A stretch of DNA of 64,000 nt from Candidatus Sulfidibacterium hydrothermale (GCF_020149915.1 NZ_CP083760.1:1860001-1924000); one strand, 5' to 3'. Shown: positions 1 through 9,553, numbered from the stretch's first letter. Numbers and translations are program-made. Notes: generated from the letters alone by a model not told the origin.

Positions 1-813
1 TTTTACCGGAATAGTGGGCATTTCCCGGAGCTCAATAATGGCCATTTTCAGCAGGATGACATCCATTTTGGGAATCCGTTCGTAGTCCCAGCTTTTTGAT
101 TTCCCACGGATGATTTCCGTTAATTCCTCATCGTTCAGAATGACTTTCCGATAGAGTTTTTGTACGAACAGTTTATCGTCGTTGGTCTTTTGTTTTTCTG
201 TGGAATAAATGCCCGGCATGGGTTTTTCCGGTGTGAAACCGGCTGAAAGGTTATCCAAAAATTTGATCAGCAATACACCACAGAGATCGTAACCTTCGGC
301 GAAATACACATTTTTCTCGTCGTAATACGACCGGAGCAGGTCAAAATCCTGTATAAGCCTGTCCACCACCTTAATCAGAAGCTTTTTGTCTTCTTCCAGC
401 GTTTGCTGGGGATCGGCCATATATTTTTTGTAAAAATCGGCTTCGCGGAGCTTTTTGTAAAACTTCAGCAGCATTTCTTCTTCATCATTCCAGTTGATTT
501 TGAGTTTTTCGACTTTTTTCTGGAAATCGTGATTGTTTTCGATCAGCTGCAGTGCCTTATTTTCCACAAACTTCAAATTCGGATGCAGATCTTCTTCGGT
601 AGGGTAGAACTTCTTTTTGTTTTGTTCAATCCGTAATAAAGCAAAATCTTTTACCGCCAGCAGGAAGCTGAGCTGATAAATAAAAAGATCGTATAACCTG
701 TCTATGCTTTTGAATAACTCTTTTTCTCCGGAAGGAAGGTCTTTGTTTCCACCTGAATACCACGAATATAATGACTGAAGAACTTTGATGCGAAGGTGTC
801 TGCGATATAACAT
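1..813 (-). CDS. nusB: Transcription antitermination factor NusB, 3' end cut by window edge
   Basis: Reading the minus strand from the ATG at 813 gives 271 uninterrupted codons that run off the window start, so the C-terminus is missing. The beginning MLYRRHLRIKVLQSLYSWY and the late segment KMDVILLKMAIIELREMP are recognisable NusB signatures. Bacteroidota NusB is longer than the E. coli protein because about 150 residues are inserted before the helical RNA-binding core, and this one fits that pattern. NusB binds boxA RNA with NusE and supports antitermination of rRNA transcription. A possible -7 box (TACTTTTG on the minus strand, 850-857) lies 37 bases upstream of the start; no convincing -33 element is seen. 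The identification is firm; the exact total length cannot be read here. Confidence 0.9.
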   Translation of the reverse strand, partial: MLYRRHLRIKVLQSLYSWYSGGNKDLPSGEKELFKSIDRLYDLFIYQLSFLLAVKDFALLRIEQNKKKFYPTEEDLHPNLKFVENKALQLIENNHDFQKKVEKLKINWNDEEEMLLKFYKKLREADFYKKYMADPQQTLEEDKKLLIKVVDRLIQDFDLLRSYYDEKNVYFAEGYDLCGVLLIKFLDNLSAGFTPEKPMPGIYSTEKQKTNDDKLFVQKLYRKVILNDEELTEIIRGKSKSWDYERIPKMDVILLKMAIIELREMPTIPVK

Positions 814-1189
814 ACCCGGTTTGCTGTTTAATGAACTTTAATTTCGCCGCAAAAGTAGAAATAATCTCTTTCTCTTTTGTCTTTTTTATTTTTTTCGCTG
901 AATTTTATTGCCGATTTGTAACCGTTGCTCTCTTTTGCAATTTGTTATTCCATTTACCGGATTTCCTTTGTCTTAATGCTCAGTCCTTTGCCTGTTATTA
1001 GGTTTCTCTTGTCCGTCCATTCAGTCGAATTTTTTCGTTTTATGAGCCATTTTTTCTCGTGATTCAAATTTTTGAAAAAAGATATATGCAGATTAAAAAT
1101 ATATGTTACATTTGCAGCCTAATTTTAATTAGATTAAATCTAAATAGTGTTTGGTAGTAAAAAAATTCAACAATCAAAAAGCGTGTAAT
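814..1189. other. AT-rich divergent intergenic region
   Basis: About 375 bases between nusB and the first lipoprotein. It holds the possible nusB -7 box (850-857, minus) and a TTACATTTGC stretch at 1106-1115 that fits TAnnTTTG for the plus-strand lipoprotein. I see no RNA gene or convincing ORF. Confidence 0.5.
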
Positions 1190-1729
1190 ATGAAACGATT
1201 CGTGTTATTTTTATTGTTTATTCCGCTGCTGTTTGCCCAGCAAGGTTGCGATGAATTGTCGAAACTCACCCAGTTCTATATCGATTATGATACGGAGATC
1301 ACTATTCCGAAAACATTGAAGATCGATTTGCCCGTTGACATTATGACACCGGACATAACCACCAACTCCGAGAGTGAATTTGAATCGAACAATACCCATA
1401 AAAGCCTGATTGACATCATCAATCTTTCGGAAATGGACATGACCATCACCAGTCCGGAGGAAGCCACCTTCGATTTTTTGAAAGACATTGAGATTTCCAT
1501 AAGCGCCGACGGACTGCCGGAAAAGAAGATTGCCTGGCTGTACGATATTCCGAAAACCGGATTGAAAAAAATTACGCTGGAAGTATCGACAGACGATTTG
1601 AAAGAATACATCGAAAAAGACACCTACAAATTGAAAACCACCACCACGACACGCGAACTGATTTCGCATGACACCGATGTATCCATTCACAGTAAATTTT
1701 TCGTGGATGCAAAAATTTTAGGACTTTAG
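1190..1729 (+). CDS. Hypothetical lipoprotein
   Basis: 179 residues starting MKRFVLFLLFIPLLF followed by AQQGC, a lipoprotein-type signal peptide with Cys at about residue 20. An in-frame TTG at 1151 would add 13 polar residues before the signal, so the ATG at 1190 is preferred; a TAnnTTTG box at 1107-1114 fits this start. The mature part is acidic and Thr/Ser-rich, with alternating hydrophobic residues suggesting beta structure. I do not recognise a family. A second small lipoprotein follows 77 bases downstream on the same strand, so the two may be co-transcribed. Confidence 0.7.
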   Translation: MKRFVLFLLFIPLLFAQQGCDELSKLTQFYIDYDTEITIPKTLKIDLPVDIMTPDITTNSESEFESNNTHKSLIDIINLSEMDMTITSPEEATFDFLKDIEISISADGLPEKKIAWLYDIPKTGLKKITLEVSTDDLKEYIEKDTYKLKTTTTTRELISHDTDVSIHSKFFVDAKILGL

Positions 1730-1806
1730 CGGACGGAAAACCGGCAAAAAGTGGAACGGAAATTGCAGCAATTCTTATCTTTAAACAGAAAACAAAAGAC
1801 ACGAGT

Positions 1807-2244
1807 ATGAAAAAAGTATGGCTACAGACATTCCTGGCCGGAATTATTCTCTCCGGCCTGTTTTTTATCGGCGGATGTGACGATGATTCGTATGATATTC
1901 CGGAATACACGGAGTTTCAGGTTCAAGTGGACAGTATTGAATATCCGTCCAGCATTTTTTTAGGGCAAAACCTAACCATTAAATTTTATGCTACGCTGGG
2001 GCCGGATGGCTGTTACACTTTCTCCCGTTTTGATGCCACGTTGACGGATAATTTAATCGATGTTACCGTTTACGGAAAACACGAGCAGAGAGATATCTGC
2101 ACAGAGGCCATATCTTACCTTTATGGTAGTGCGTTGGATGTGAGTCGTTTGGATACCGGAATGTATATTATCCACGTCAATCAGCCTTATCCTCCCGATA
2201 TTTACGACACGGTTTATGTAAAACGAATAACCGTTTCCAAGTAA
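1807..2244 (+). CDS. Hypothetical lipoprotein
   Basis: 145 residues. The N-terminus MKKVWLQTFLAGIILSGLFF runs into IGGCDDD, a good lipobox with Cys near residue 24 followed by Asp residues, as is common for Bacteroidota lipoproteins. The mature part looks like a single beta-sandwich-like domain of about 115 residues with four further Cys. No named family is recognised. It ends 4 bases before the convergent GH92 gene, with no terminator hairpin between them. Confidence 0.7.
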   Translation: MKKVWLQTFLAGIILSGLFFIGGCDDDSYDIPEYTEFQVQVDSIEYPSSIFLGQNLTIKFYATLGPDGCYTFSRFDATLTDNLIDVTVYGKHEQRDICTEAISYLYGSALDVSRLDTGMYIIHVNQPYPPDIYDTVYVKRITVSK

Positions 2245-2248
2245 TCGA

Positions 2249-5194
2249 TTATTTTATGGTGATCTCATCAGCAAAGATCCAGGCTTTGCCGGGGTAACCT
2301 TTGTGCCACTTGGGGCATTGCCCCCGGTTTTGGGCAATCACACGAACATATTTTGCTTTTACCGGATGTTTTAATCGCAGGGTAAAACTTTTGATAATGT
2401 TTCCTCCTTGATGCGGAGAAACCTGGTTTTTGATTACCCCGACCGGTGTAAAATGTTTTCCATCATTGGAAATATAGAAGGTCACTTTTTCCGGCATAAA
2501 AATCCACGAATACGTGTTTTGCAGGAAATGAGCCGAGAAATAGGAGACCGGCATCCGTTTTCCGAGTGAAATATCCGCTTTGAGATTTTTACCCTGAAAT
2601 CCCATCCAGCCGCCACTGCTGAAATCATCGCCACCATACAGTCCGTCAATCAATGCCGAATCGCTTCCGGCTGTATATTGGCGTCCGGGACGGGAATAAA
2701 GTTTAATGCTCCGCCCTTCGGGAAAGCGTACCAGACGCATTTGTACCGCTTTAGATTGTACTGAATCCTTTTTGGCGTAATACACAAAGCCGGTAGTTTG
2801 GCTTACCTTCAAAGGATGATTAAATTCAACTACCGGCGTTTTTCCGTTTTTCCGGTAATCAATTACGGCAGTTGTATCCACATCGGCAAAACGCAAAGCA
2901 AAAGGCCGGACAAAAACTTTTTGTTTGGCATTACAATAAGGTACCGGAACGATCAGGTGGTCAGTAATCTGAGAAACGGGAACCTCCCCGGGAGCAGCTC
3001 CAAAACTTTTGTTTGGTTTGGGCCCCATAACCAGTACGAATTTCCCGCCTTTCACAATGGTTTTCTGTGTCAGGTACGACCGGGAATAGGGCTTGCCATT
3101 AAGGGTAGCCGACTGGATGTAGATATTTTTATCGGACAGGTTCCGGGCTTGAATAGTGAATGTTTTTCCATTGGAAAGACGGATTTCAGCCTGATGTAAT
3201 CGCGGACTTCCCAAAGCATAAACCGGTTCGCCGGGAGTAACCGAATAGAACCCCATGGCACTCAGTACGTACCAGGCCGACATTTGGCCACAGTCTTCAT
3301 TTCCGGCCAAGCCATTGGGCTGATCCGAGTACATCTCTTTCATGATTTTCTGCACCATGGCCTGCGTTTTCCAGGGTTGTCCGGCATAATCATACAGGTA
3401 AGCAATATGATGGCTCGGCTCGTTGCCATGAGCGTATTGTCCGATCAATCCGGTAATGTCCGGCTGATGACGTCCGGTTAATTTTTGCTGAGTGGTGAAC
3501 AACTGATCCAGTTTACGGGCAAACTTTTTCTTTCCCCCCATAAGTTTCATCAGGCCGGAGACATCCTGGGGTACAAAAAACGTGTATTGCCAGGCATTGG
3601 CTTCGGTGTAGTTAAAGTCCACTTCGGTCGGGTCAAACGGATATTTCCAGATTCCGTCGCTTTTGGGACGCATAAATCCGGTTTGCGGGTCAAAGATGTT
3701 TTTGTAATTCTGAGCTCTCTGAATAAAATAACGGTAATCTTCCGGTTTGTTCAGGGCTTTGGCCATCTGGGCAATGCACCAGTCGTCATAAGCGTATTCC
3801 AGCGTTTTGGAAACCGATGCCGATTCTTTATCGGAAGGAATATACCCGTACTTTTTATAGGCCGCCAATCCCAGTTTGTTTTGCATGGCACTGTGTTTCA
3901 TTGCCTGAAAAGCTTCTTCGGCATTAAAATCCCGCAGTCCTTTCATGTACGCATCCACAATCACCGGAACCGAATGATAGCCAATCATGCAACCGGTGTA
4001 ATTTCCTGCCAGTTCCCAAACCGGAAGCTGACCGCCGTTTTCGTACTGATGCAGAAAAGTACGGATAAAATCCTCGTCTCTTTTTTGCTCTATGAGTGTG
4101 TAAAGCGGATGGGTAGCCCGGAAAGTATCCCAAAGAGAAAAAACGGTGTAATTGGTGAAGTTTTTGGCCTGATGAATTTTTAAATCGGTGCCGCGGTATT
4201 TTCCGTCCACATCCATGAACAGGTTGGGAGCAATCATGGTGTGATACAAAGCGGTATAAAAAATGGCCCGTGTAGTTTGATCCGCTTTGATGCGGATTTT
4301 GCTGAGCTCTTTATTCCATACCGCGCGTGCGTGCTGACGGACGGCATCGAAATTCCAACCAGGGACTTCGGCTTCAAGATTTTTGCGGGCGCCGTCTGCA
4401 CTAACAGCTGAGATTCCTGTTTTCACCAGTAAAACCGGATTTTTTAGCTTCCCAAAATCAAAAACAACTTTGATATTTTTACTGTTGGCACTTGTTTTGC
4501 CCGGGCGCACCGTATCATTTACCGAGAGATAAAGCTGTTTGACCGGCTGATTAAACTGGATATAATAATAAAGGTATTGGTCTTGTGCCCAGGATTGTGA
4601 CCGCCGCATCCCTTCAAAAGCAGCCGGTCCAACCTGCTTAAAAGAGGAAGCCAGCACCTTGTCGCGATGGGTCAGGTCAAGGATAACATAATCTTTTTTA
4701 TTTTTCGGAAAAGTGTAACGCTGAAAACCCACTCTTTTAGTAGCTGTTAGTTCTACTTTGATGCCATAGTCAGCCAGTTTAACCGAGTAATATCCGGGTG
4801 AAGCTTGTTCTGTTTTTTTGCTGAAACGGGAAGCGTATCCCTGATCGGCACCTTTTTTGTATCCATTATTAAAAAAGTATTTTCCTGCGGTAGGCATCAA
4901 CAAAATATCGCAATAATCGGCAATACCCGTTCCGCTCAAATGTGTATGCGAAAAACCGTAAACAATGGTGTCGTTGTAATGGTATCCCGAACAACCGTCC
5001 CAGCCTTCGAGCCGGGTATCCGGACTCAGTTGAACCATACCGAACGGAACGGTGGCTCCGGGAAAAGTGTGTCCGTGTCCGCCGGTGCCGATAAAAGGGT
5101 TGACATCATCTACCGGTTTGTCGGTATTGGCCTGATTACAGGCAGTGAAACCGAAGAAAAGGAAAAGCACGGCAAAGGGGAAAAATTTTTTCAT
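2249..5194 (-). CDS. GH92 family alpha-mannosidase lipoprotein with C-terminal extension
   Basis: 981 residues. A lipobox signal (FFGFTAC, Cys about 19) should place it on the cell surface or in the periplasm. The N-terminal block VNPFIGTGGHGHTFPGA and the segments GNEPSHH (about residue 590) and GNEDCGQMSAW (about 630) are hallmarks of glycoside hydrolase family 92, Ca-dependent exo-alpha-mannosidases that trim N-glycans or mannans; the GNEP and NEDCGQ blocks carry the acid/base region in characterised members. The catalytic body spans roughly residues 30-750. The last 230 residues form an extension ending in a discoidin-like (F5/8 type C) segment that may bind carbohydrate. There is no SusC/SusD pair, sulfatase or other glycosidase beside it, so it is an isolated mannosidase here. 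Linkage specificity cannot be told from sequence. Confidence 0.92.
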   Translation of the reverse strand: MKKFFPFAVLFLFFGFTACNQANTDKPVDDVNPFIGTGGHGHTFPGATVPFGMVQLSPDTRLEGWDGCSGYHYNDTIVYGFSHTHLSGTGIADYCDILLMPTAGKYFFNNGYKKGADQGYASRFSKKTEQASPGYYSVKLADYGIKVELTATKRVGFQRYTFPKNKKDYVILDLTHRDKVLASSFKQVGPAAFEGMRRSQSWAQDQYLYYYIQFNQPVKQLYLSVNDTVRPGKTSANSKNIKVVFDFGKLKNPVLLVKTGISAVSADGARKNLEAEVPGWNFDAVRQHARAVWNKELSKIRIKADQTTRAIFYTALYHTMIAPNLFMDVDGKYRGTDLKIHQAKNFTNYTVFSLWDTFRATHPLYTLIEQKRDEDFIRTFLHQYENGGQLPVWELAGNYTGCMIGYHSVPVIVDAYMKGLRDFNAEEAFQAMKHSAMQNKLGLAAYKKYGYIPSDKESASVSKTLEYAYDDWCIAQMAKALNKPEDYRYFIQRAQNYKNIFDPQTGFMRPKSDGIWKYPFDPTEVDFNYTEANAWQYTFFVPQDVSGLMKLMGGKKKFARKLDQLFTTQQKLTGRHQPDITGLIGQYAHGNEPSHHIAYLYDYAGQPWKTQAMVQKIMKEMYSDQPNGLAGNEDCGQMSAWYVLSAMGFYSVTPGEPVYALGSPRLHQAEIRLSNGKTFTIQARNLSDKNIYIQSATLNGKPYSRSYLTQKTIVKGGKFVLVMGPKPNKSFGAAPGEVPVSQITDHLIVPVPYCNAKQKVFVRPFALRFADVDTTAVIDYRKNGKTPVVEFNHPLKVSQTTGFVYYAKKDSVQSKAVQMRLVRFPEGRSIKLYSRPGRQYTAGSDSALIDGLYGGDDFSSGGWMGFQGKNLKADISLGKRMPVSYFSAHFLQNTYSWIFMPEKVTFYISNDGKHFTPVGVIKNQVSPHQGGNIIKSFTLRLKHPVKAKYVRVIAQNRGQCPKWHKGYPGKAWIFADEITIK

Positions 5195-5343
5195 GGGATG
5201 CGTTTTTACAGGTTGATGTTTTGGTTTTAGCCTTACAAAATTACGTGAATTTTTTGGGGATAAGCTGTTTTATTCCGGTTTTTCTGCCGATTTTTTTCCC
5301 GTTCCGGCAAAAGAGTTTATTTTTGACCGGAAAGAAAAAAAAG

Positions 5344-5859
5344 ATGATCGAACGGATATATCTTGTGGGGTTTATGGGAGCCGGCAAAAGCACCCTGGGG
5401 AAAAAGCTGGCCCGTGCATTGGAATACCGTTTTGTGGATATGGACGACTTTTTTGAAGAAAGATACAAGATCGAAATTCATGACTTTTTTCAAAAATATG
5501 ATGAATCGCTTTTCCGGAAACTGGAACATGATCTTTTATTGAAAACTTTTACGATGAGCAGGGTAGTGGTGGCTACCGGTGGCGGAACACCGTGTGTTTT
5601 TCAGGGAATGGAAAAGATGAACCGGCACGGGCTGACCGTATACCTGAAAATGCCTCCTGCTGCGCTGGCGCAACGTCTGTTAAACGCCAAAAGAAAACGC
5701 CCATTGGTGCAGGGGAAAACCGGAGAAGCCCTGATCCGGTATATCGAGGAAAAACTGGCCGAACGAAAAGATTGTTACGAAATGGCACAACTTCATAGTA
5801 ACCTGCCCGGGGACACTTTGGATGTCCTGATTGAGAAAATCAATTCCTGGCAACCGTAA
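5344..5859 (+). CDS. aroK: Shikimate kinase
   Basis: 171 residues from the ATG at 5344; the reading frame is open further upstream but the family starts here (MIERIYLVGFMGAGKST). Walker A GFMGAGKST at residues 9-17, the shikimate-binding DMDD near residue 33, GGGTP in the middle, and a KRPL lid segment are all present. The enzyme phosphorylates shikimate with ATP in the chorismate pathway for aromatic amino acids. Length matches single-domain AroK. It is divergent from the GH92 gene and has no other aro gene nearby. Confidence 0.93.
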   Translation: MIERIYLVGFMGAGKSTLGKKLARALEYRFVDMDDFFEERYKIEIHDFFQKYDESLFRKLEHDLLLKTFTMSRVVVATGGGTPCVFQGMEKMNRHGLTVYLKMPPAALAQRLLNAKRKRPLVQGKTGEALIRYIEEKLAERKDCYEMAQLHSNLPGDTLDVLIEKINSWQP

Positions 5860-5901
5860 AAGTTTTCAATTCATAAATGATATCAGGGCCAAACAGCTGA
5901 T

Positions 5902-6630
5902 TTAAAGCAAAAATGACAAATCGCTTCCGGGGTCAACTTCCCGGGGTGCTGTGTTATGACGGAAAATACGCATGCTTTTGTTCCCTTTCAGGTGCAACGT
6001 ATCGTTTTCGAACAAGAGCAAACAGCCTTCGCGTAATCCGACAACCGTGGTATCCTGATTTACGGCCAGAAATTCTTCAATGCGTTGTTCGCGTGTTTCC
6101 CCGCCATGTCCGTCCGGGTGGGCATCAAGATAATGCGGATTGATTTGAAACGGAATCAGTCCGAGCGTTTGAAAACTTTCCGGTTCTACAATGGGCATGT
6201 CGTTGGTGGTTTTCAGCGTAGGACAAGCTACATTGGCTCCGGCACTCCAGCCGGCATAAGGCATTCCGGCTTTCACTTTCTCACGCAGGACATTCATGAT
6301 TCCGTTGCGGTACATCTCGGCCACCAGATAAAAAGTGTTGCCACCGCCCACCACCACTGCTTCGGCTGAACGAATGGCTTTTTCCGGATCTTTTTCGTTA
6401 TGAATGCCGGTTACTTTTACGCCAAAAGACTGAAAAACACCGGCCACACGTTGAGTATAAACATCATAAGAAGCTTGTAGCCCGCCATCGTGGAGATGTA
6501 CGCCGGCATAAGGAATAAAACAGACTTCTTTTACCTGATGGCAGTTGAAAAAGTCGGTAAGATGCTGAAGCGGCCAGTGAAGATAAGGCTCTCCGGCCAT
6601 GGTTGAGTTGCTGATTAACAATAAATTCAT
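5902..6630 (-). CDS. pepE: Dipeptidase E (peptidase family S51)
   Basis: 242 residues. The block VVGGGNTFYL (about 93-102) and the nucleophile elbow GWSAGAN (Ser about 129) are the S51 signature; these cytoplasmic peptidases cleave dipeptides with N-terminal aspartate. Length is slightly above the E. coli enzyme. The gene lies 31 bases downstream of the stop-to-start gap with the large gene at 6661-9279, both on the minus strand, but it reads in the same direction, so co-transcription from the larger gene is possible. Cyanophycinase-like members share the fold; the short length favours PepE. Confidence 0.88.
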   Translation of the reverse strand: MNLLLISNSTMAGEPYLHWPLQHLTDFFNCHQVKEVCFIPYAGVHLHDGGLQASYDVYTQRVAGVFQSFGVKVTGIHNEKDPEKAIRSAEAVVVGGGNTFYLVAEMYRNGIMNVLREKVKAGMPYAGWSAGANVACPTLKTTNDMPIVEPESFQTLGLIPFQINPHYLDAHPDGHGGETREQRIEEFLAVNQDTTVVGLREGCLLLFENDTLHLKGNKSMRIFRHNTAPREVDPGSDLSFLL

Positions 6631-6660
6631 CGTTTTATCTTTTTGATTTTTAATGCATAA

Positions 6661-9279
6661 TTAAAGGATCTTTCTCTCCTCAAGATACCGGAAATAAGCT
6701 TTTGAAAAAACAGAAAAGTCAGGATTATCAAGGATTGCTTTTTTCGGGATTTGTTTTTTTGAAACGTAACCGGCAGCAATTTGCTTTTGCTCTGTTTTGG
6801 CTTTCGCCGGATTTTTAAGTACCAAAAGGTATTTTAATGCCGTGGAAAAATCTTTTTGCCGGATGAAATACCGCATTGCCGTCAGGGTTATTTCGTCCGA
6901 ATGTTGTTTTTGAACAAACGACAGCAGCGGCACGAACGGAAGAGAAAAACGTGACAGGGATGCTTTATGATATTGTGCATCAAGTTGTGCATATTGCTGG
7001 ACAACCGCTGAAAAGCCTTTGTTAAACAACTGCTGGGTCATAGCATGATAAGCATGAATAAACTGGAAAACCTGAGTATACAGTGTGAAAAGACTGTCAA
7101 TTTCCGGATCATTCACCGGACAGTCCGGATGGGCTTTGTACCATTTTTTTGCTTTCAGGAAATTACTCTCTGCCCGTGTCAGCCGGTAGGCTTTAATATC
7201 ATTCCGGGTATTTTGCAAAAGTTGTTTTATCTGTACCTGTTTCCACTGGCAACCTGAATTTTTTATCTCTTTACATAAGGCGGTAAGTGTCTGGTTAACG
7301 ATAAGCTGCCGGTTAACCTGGTACTGAACAGCAAGTTGCCGGGTTTGCCGGTACAACGAATCGGCACGAACAAAATTTCTTTGCCACACGGCCATACGGG
7401 CTTGCGCCGCCAGTGCCAGAATATAAGGGGTAGCTGCTTTCCGGATGAGTGAATCCAAACGCGAAGAAGAAGGCAGGTAAAAGTTTTTCTGGAGCGTCAA
7501 AGCACTTTTCAGGCAGCGCATGGTTTGCCGGATATCCTGGTTGGTATTGCTGCCTTCTTCCAGAAGCTGTTCAAAAATCATGTCAGCCATACCGGAAAGT
7601 TGTTTCTTTCTTACCGAATCCGGATTTTCACGACAAAGCAGCGGAACCCGAACGGCCATTTTTTCCAACGAATCGGCTGCCCGGAGGGGTTGATTCAGCC
7701 GCAACAACGTTTTTATGGATTCTTGTTGTCCGGCAAGCAAATGCTGACAGATAATTCGATGTAATGAGTCGGTTTTTGCATCCTGCGGACAGGCATTGTG
7801 GGCATGAAATAACAGGTTGAGTGCCCGGATATTGTTTCCGGACTGTATTGCCATTAAAGAGAGCTGGATAAATTGTTGCGCGGTGTTCCGGTAACAGGGG
7901 AGTGCCGCCGGCAGCGCATTTCCGGTTTTGTAATGAAGTCCGGCAAGAGCCCTTTGGATATATTGTTCGGATAATGTTTTGTCGCCCCGTTTCAGTGCAA
8001 TACGGGCAACTTTTAAATAGGAAAAAGCCAGTCCGTCGTGGGCCGTTACCAACAGCGTATCCAACGCGTAAACCGGCTTTATGGCCGGAAAAGCCGATTC
8101 GAAAACACGGGCATTGGTCAGAAAATCAATGGCCGTGACATATTTTTTCTGCCGGGTATAAAAAGCGGCATCTTCGATAAAGTTTTTATAGATTTTCTGG
8201 TAAACAGCAGGAACATCCTGTGGCTGATACTGCTGATAATAGCCGGCTACTTGTAAAATGAAGTTTTTATCGGTTTTTTGCGGGGGAACAGAAGCATATT
8301 CGGTAAAACTGGCTGCCGTAAAAGGCTGATGTTCGCCTGCCAACATCACCGCTTTTACCGACAATGCAGTATAAGCGCGGGCAAAGGCCTCGTTATCCGA
8401 GGCAGGAGGTTTATCCTGACCGTTCAGGATTTCATCCGAAAGGGTTTTCATGCGAATTTGTTTACGCTGAACGGCAGCAAAGATTCGCTGAAAATGGACC
8501 GGATCTTTTTTATTCAAATGCAGAAAAGAGGGAAAATGATGGCTCCGGATGTCGTATGAAAGTCTGGACAACGCAAGATAATTGACAAATACGGAAGACG
8601 GAATCAGGTGAATATCGTTGGTTTTTGTTAAAATCAGGGGAAGTTCCTTCATTATTCTACGGTAGCCGTAGTAATGGTTGATTTCGGAAGCGCAGCGGAC
8701 AAATCGTTTTAAATTATGCGAGGTAAAACGGATTTGTTTCATCTGGAAAGTGATATACAGCGAGGAGACGGGCGTTTTTTCGGATACCGGAATAAAGACC
8801 TGTTCGCGGTTGATGTCAATGGTTTGATAGAGGGTATCGACCAGTTGCTGATTTTTATAAACATGAATAATCACTTCTGCTTTTTCGGGAACAAGCAGGG
8901 TATCCACATGAAAATCGCGGAAACGGGTATTCCCGCTGATTTTTCGCAGCATTACCGCATAGCGTAAAACAGGAATTCCTGACGGGGAGGTGGAAAGGTT
9001 AAATTGAGTTTGAAACGAAAGGTTGATTTGCAAACTAAGAACACTGCAGTTATTGTTGAAAGCCAACAGGTTGAAAATGTGCCGTAAATTTTCGTCATGC
9101 GAAGTGCCGGAGTAAGTCAAGTGAAAAGAGGAGGTCTCGTACCAGGTCTGTGTCTTTCCCTGGAAAGGAAAAGCAAGGAGAAGCAGGGAAAAAAAGAGAA
9201 TCCGGACCAGTTTTTTCAACGATAAAAATTTTTTGCAAAAATAGGAAGTTTGCCTTATCAGCGGTTTGTTTTTTTCCAT
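6661..9279 (-). CDS. Large secreted helical-repeat protein, function unknown
   Basis: 872 residues from the ATG at 9279. The frame stays open to 9510, but that extension would run through a terminator and the tRNA-Leu gene, so it is rejected. A hydrophobic stretch LVRILFFSLLLLAFPFQG about residues 22-40 is a signal peptide. A TTG at 9219 would give a shorter, more typical signal start (MKKLVRILFF), and a TAnnTTTG box (9236-9243, minus) lies just upstream of it, so the true start may be 9219. The body is largely alpha-helical, with many Tyr/Ala/Leu/Gln helical pairs resembling tetratricopeptide repeats across residues 330-850. No catalytic motif is recognised. The pattern suggests an envelope scaffold, but this is inference only. 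Confidence 0.75.
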   Translation of the reverse strand: MEKNKPLIRQTSYFCKKFLSLKKLVRILFFSLLLLAFPFQGKTQTWYETSSFHLTYSGTSHDENLRHIFNLLAFNNNCSVLSLQINLSFQTQFNLSTSPSGIPVLRYAVMLRKISGNTRFRDFHVDTLLVPEKAEVIIHVYKNQQLVDTLYQTIDINREQVFIPVSEKTPVSSLYITFQMKQIRFTSHNLKRFVRCASEINHYYGYRRIMKELPLILTKTNDIHLIPSSVFVNYLALSRLSYDIRSHHFPSFLHLNKKDPVHFQRIFAAVQRKQIRMKTLSDEILNGQDKPPASDNEAFARAYTALSVKAVMLAGEHQPFTAASFTEYASVPPQKTDKNFILQVAGYYQQYQPQDVPAVYQKIYKNFIEDAAFYTRQKKYVTAIDFLTNARVFESAFPAIKPVYALDTLLVTAHDGLAFSYLKVARIALKRGDKTLSEQYIQRALAGLHYKTGNALPAALPCYRNTAQQFIQLSLMAIQSGNNIRALNLLFHAHNACPQDAKTDSLHRIICQHLLAGQQESIKTLLRLNQPLRAADSLEKMAVRVPLLCRENPDSVRKKQLSGMADMIFEQLLEEGSNTNQDIRQTMRCLKSALTLQKNFYLPSSSRLDSLIRKAATPYILALAAQARMAVWQRNFVRADSLYRQTRQLAVQYQVNRQLIVNQTLTALCKEIKNSGCQWKQVQIKQLLQNTRNDIKAYRLTRAESNFLKAKKWYKAHPDCPVNDPEIDSLFTLYTQVFQFIHAYHAMTQQLFNKGFSAVVQQYAQLDAQYHKASLSRFSLPFVPLLSFVQKQHSDEITLTAMRYFIRQKDFSTALKYLLVLKNPAKAKTEQKQIAAGYVSKKQIPKKAILDNPDFSVFSKAYFRYLEERKIL

Positions 9280-9284
9280 CTTCT

Positions 9285-9428
9285 GCGCCAGGGACAGAAG
9301 CGTATAGCAGCCGAAGCGGGTACACGTAAGCACTGTTGGCCGGCGGAGGCGACAACCGGAGCCCACGCACGGCTTAAAGTACTGTGTACCTGCAAGGATG
9401 CTTATAGCGGATGGCCCGTCCGGCGCCC
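9285..9428. other. GC-rich intergenic segment of unknown nature
   Basis: A stretch of about 140 bases between the large secreted-protein gene and the tRNA-Leu terminator, clearly richer in G and C than its surroundings (for example GGCCGGCGGAGGCGACAACC). It contains no convincing ORF on either strand beyond the rejected extension. It resembles degraded dispersed-repeat or structured-RNA DNA, but I cannot assign it. Confidence 0.35.
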
Positions 9429-9430
9429 AT

Positions 9431-9466
9431 AAAAAAACCCGTACTTTCCATTGAAAATACGGGTTT
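9431..9466 (-). terminator. Rho-independent terminator of tRNA-Leu(CAG)
   Basis: Arms AAACCCGTA (9435-9443) and TACGGGTTT (9458-9466) pair around a 14-base loop and are followed on the minus strand by a run of T. It lies directly downstream of the tRNA gene. Confidence 0.8.
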
Positions 9467-9470
9467 AGGT

Positions 9471-9553
9471 GCCCAAGATAGGACTCGAACCTACACGACC
9501 TTGCGGTCACTAGTCCCTGAAACTAGCGCGTCTACCAATTCCGCCACTTGGGC
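9471..9553 (-). tRNA. tRNA-Leu (anticodon CAG)
   Basis: The minus strand gives an 83-base cloverleaf with the acceptor arms GCCCAAG and CTTGGGC, a D-arm with TTGGTAGACGCG typical of leucine tRNAs, anticodon stem CTAGT/ACTAG around loop TTCAGGG (anticodon CAG), a variable arm of the class II type (GACCGCAAGGTC) and a T-loop GTTCGAGTC. No CCA is encoded. It decodes CUG. Confidence 0.96.

Noticed and set aside
3485-4183. 232-codon frame antisense to the GH92 gene
   Set aside because: Shadow of the mannosidase frame; no start context and no motif.
9280-9510. Upstream extension of the large secreted-protein frame to 9510
   Set aside because: It would read through the terminator and into tRNA-Leu(CAG), and it lacks any protein-like features.
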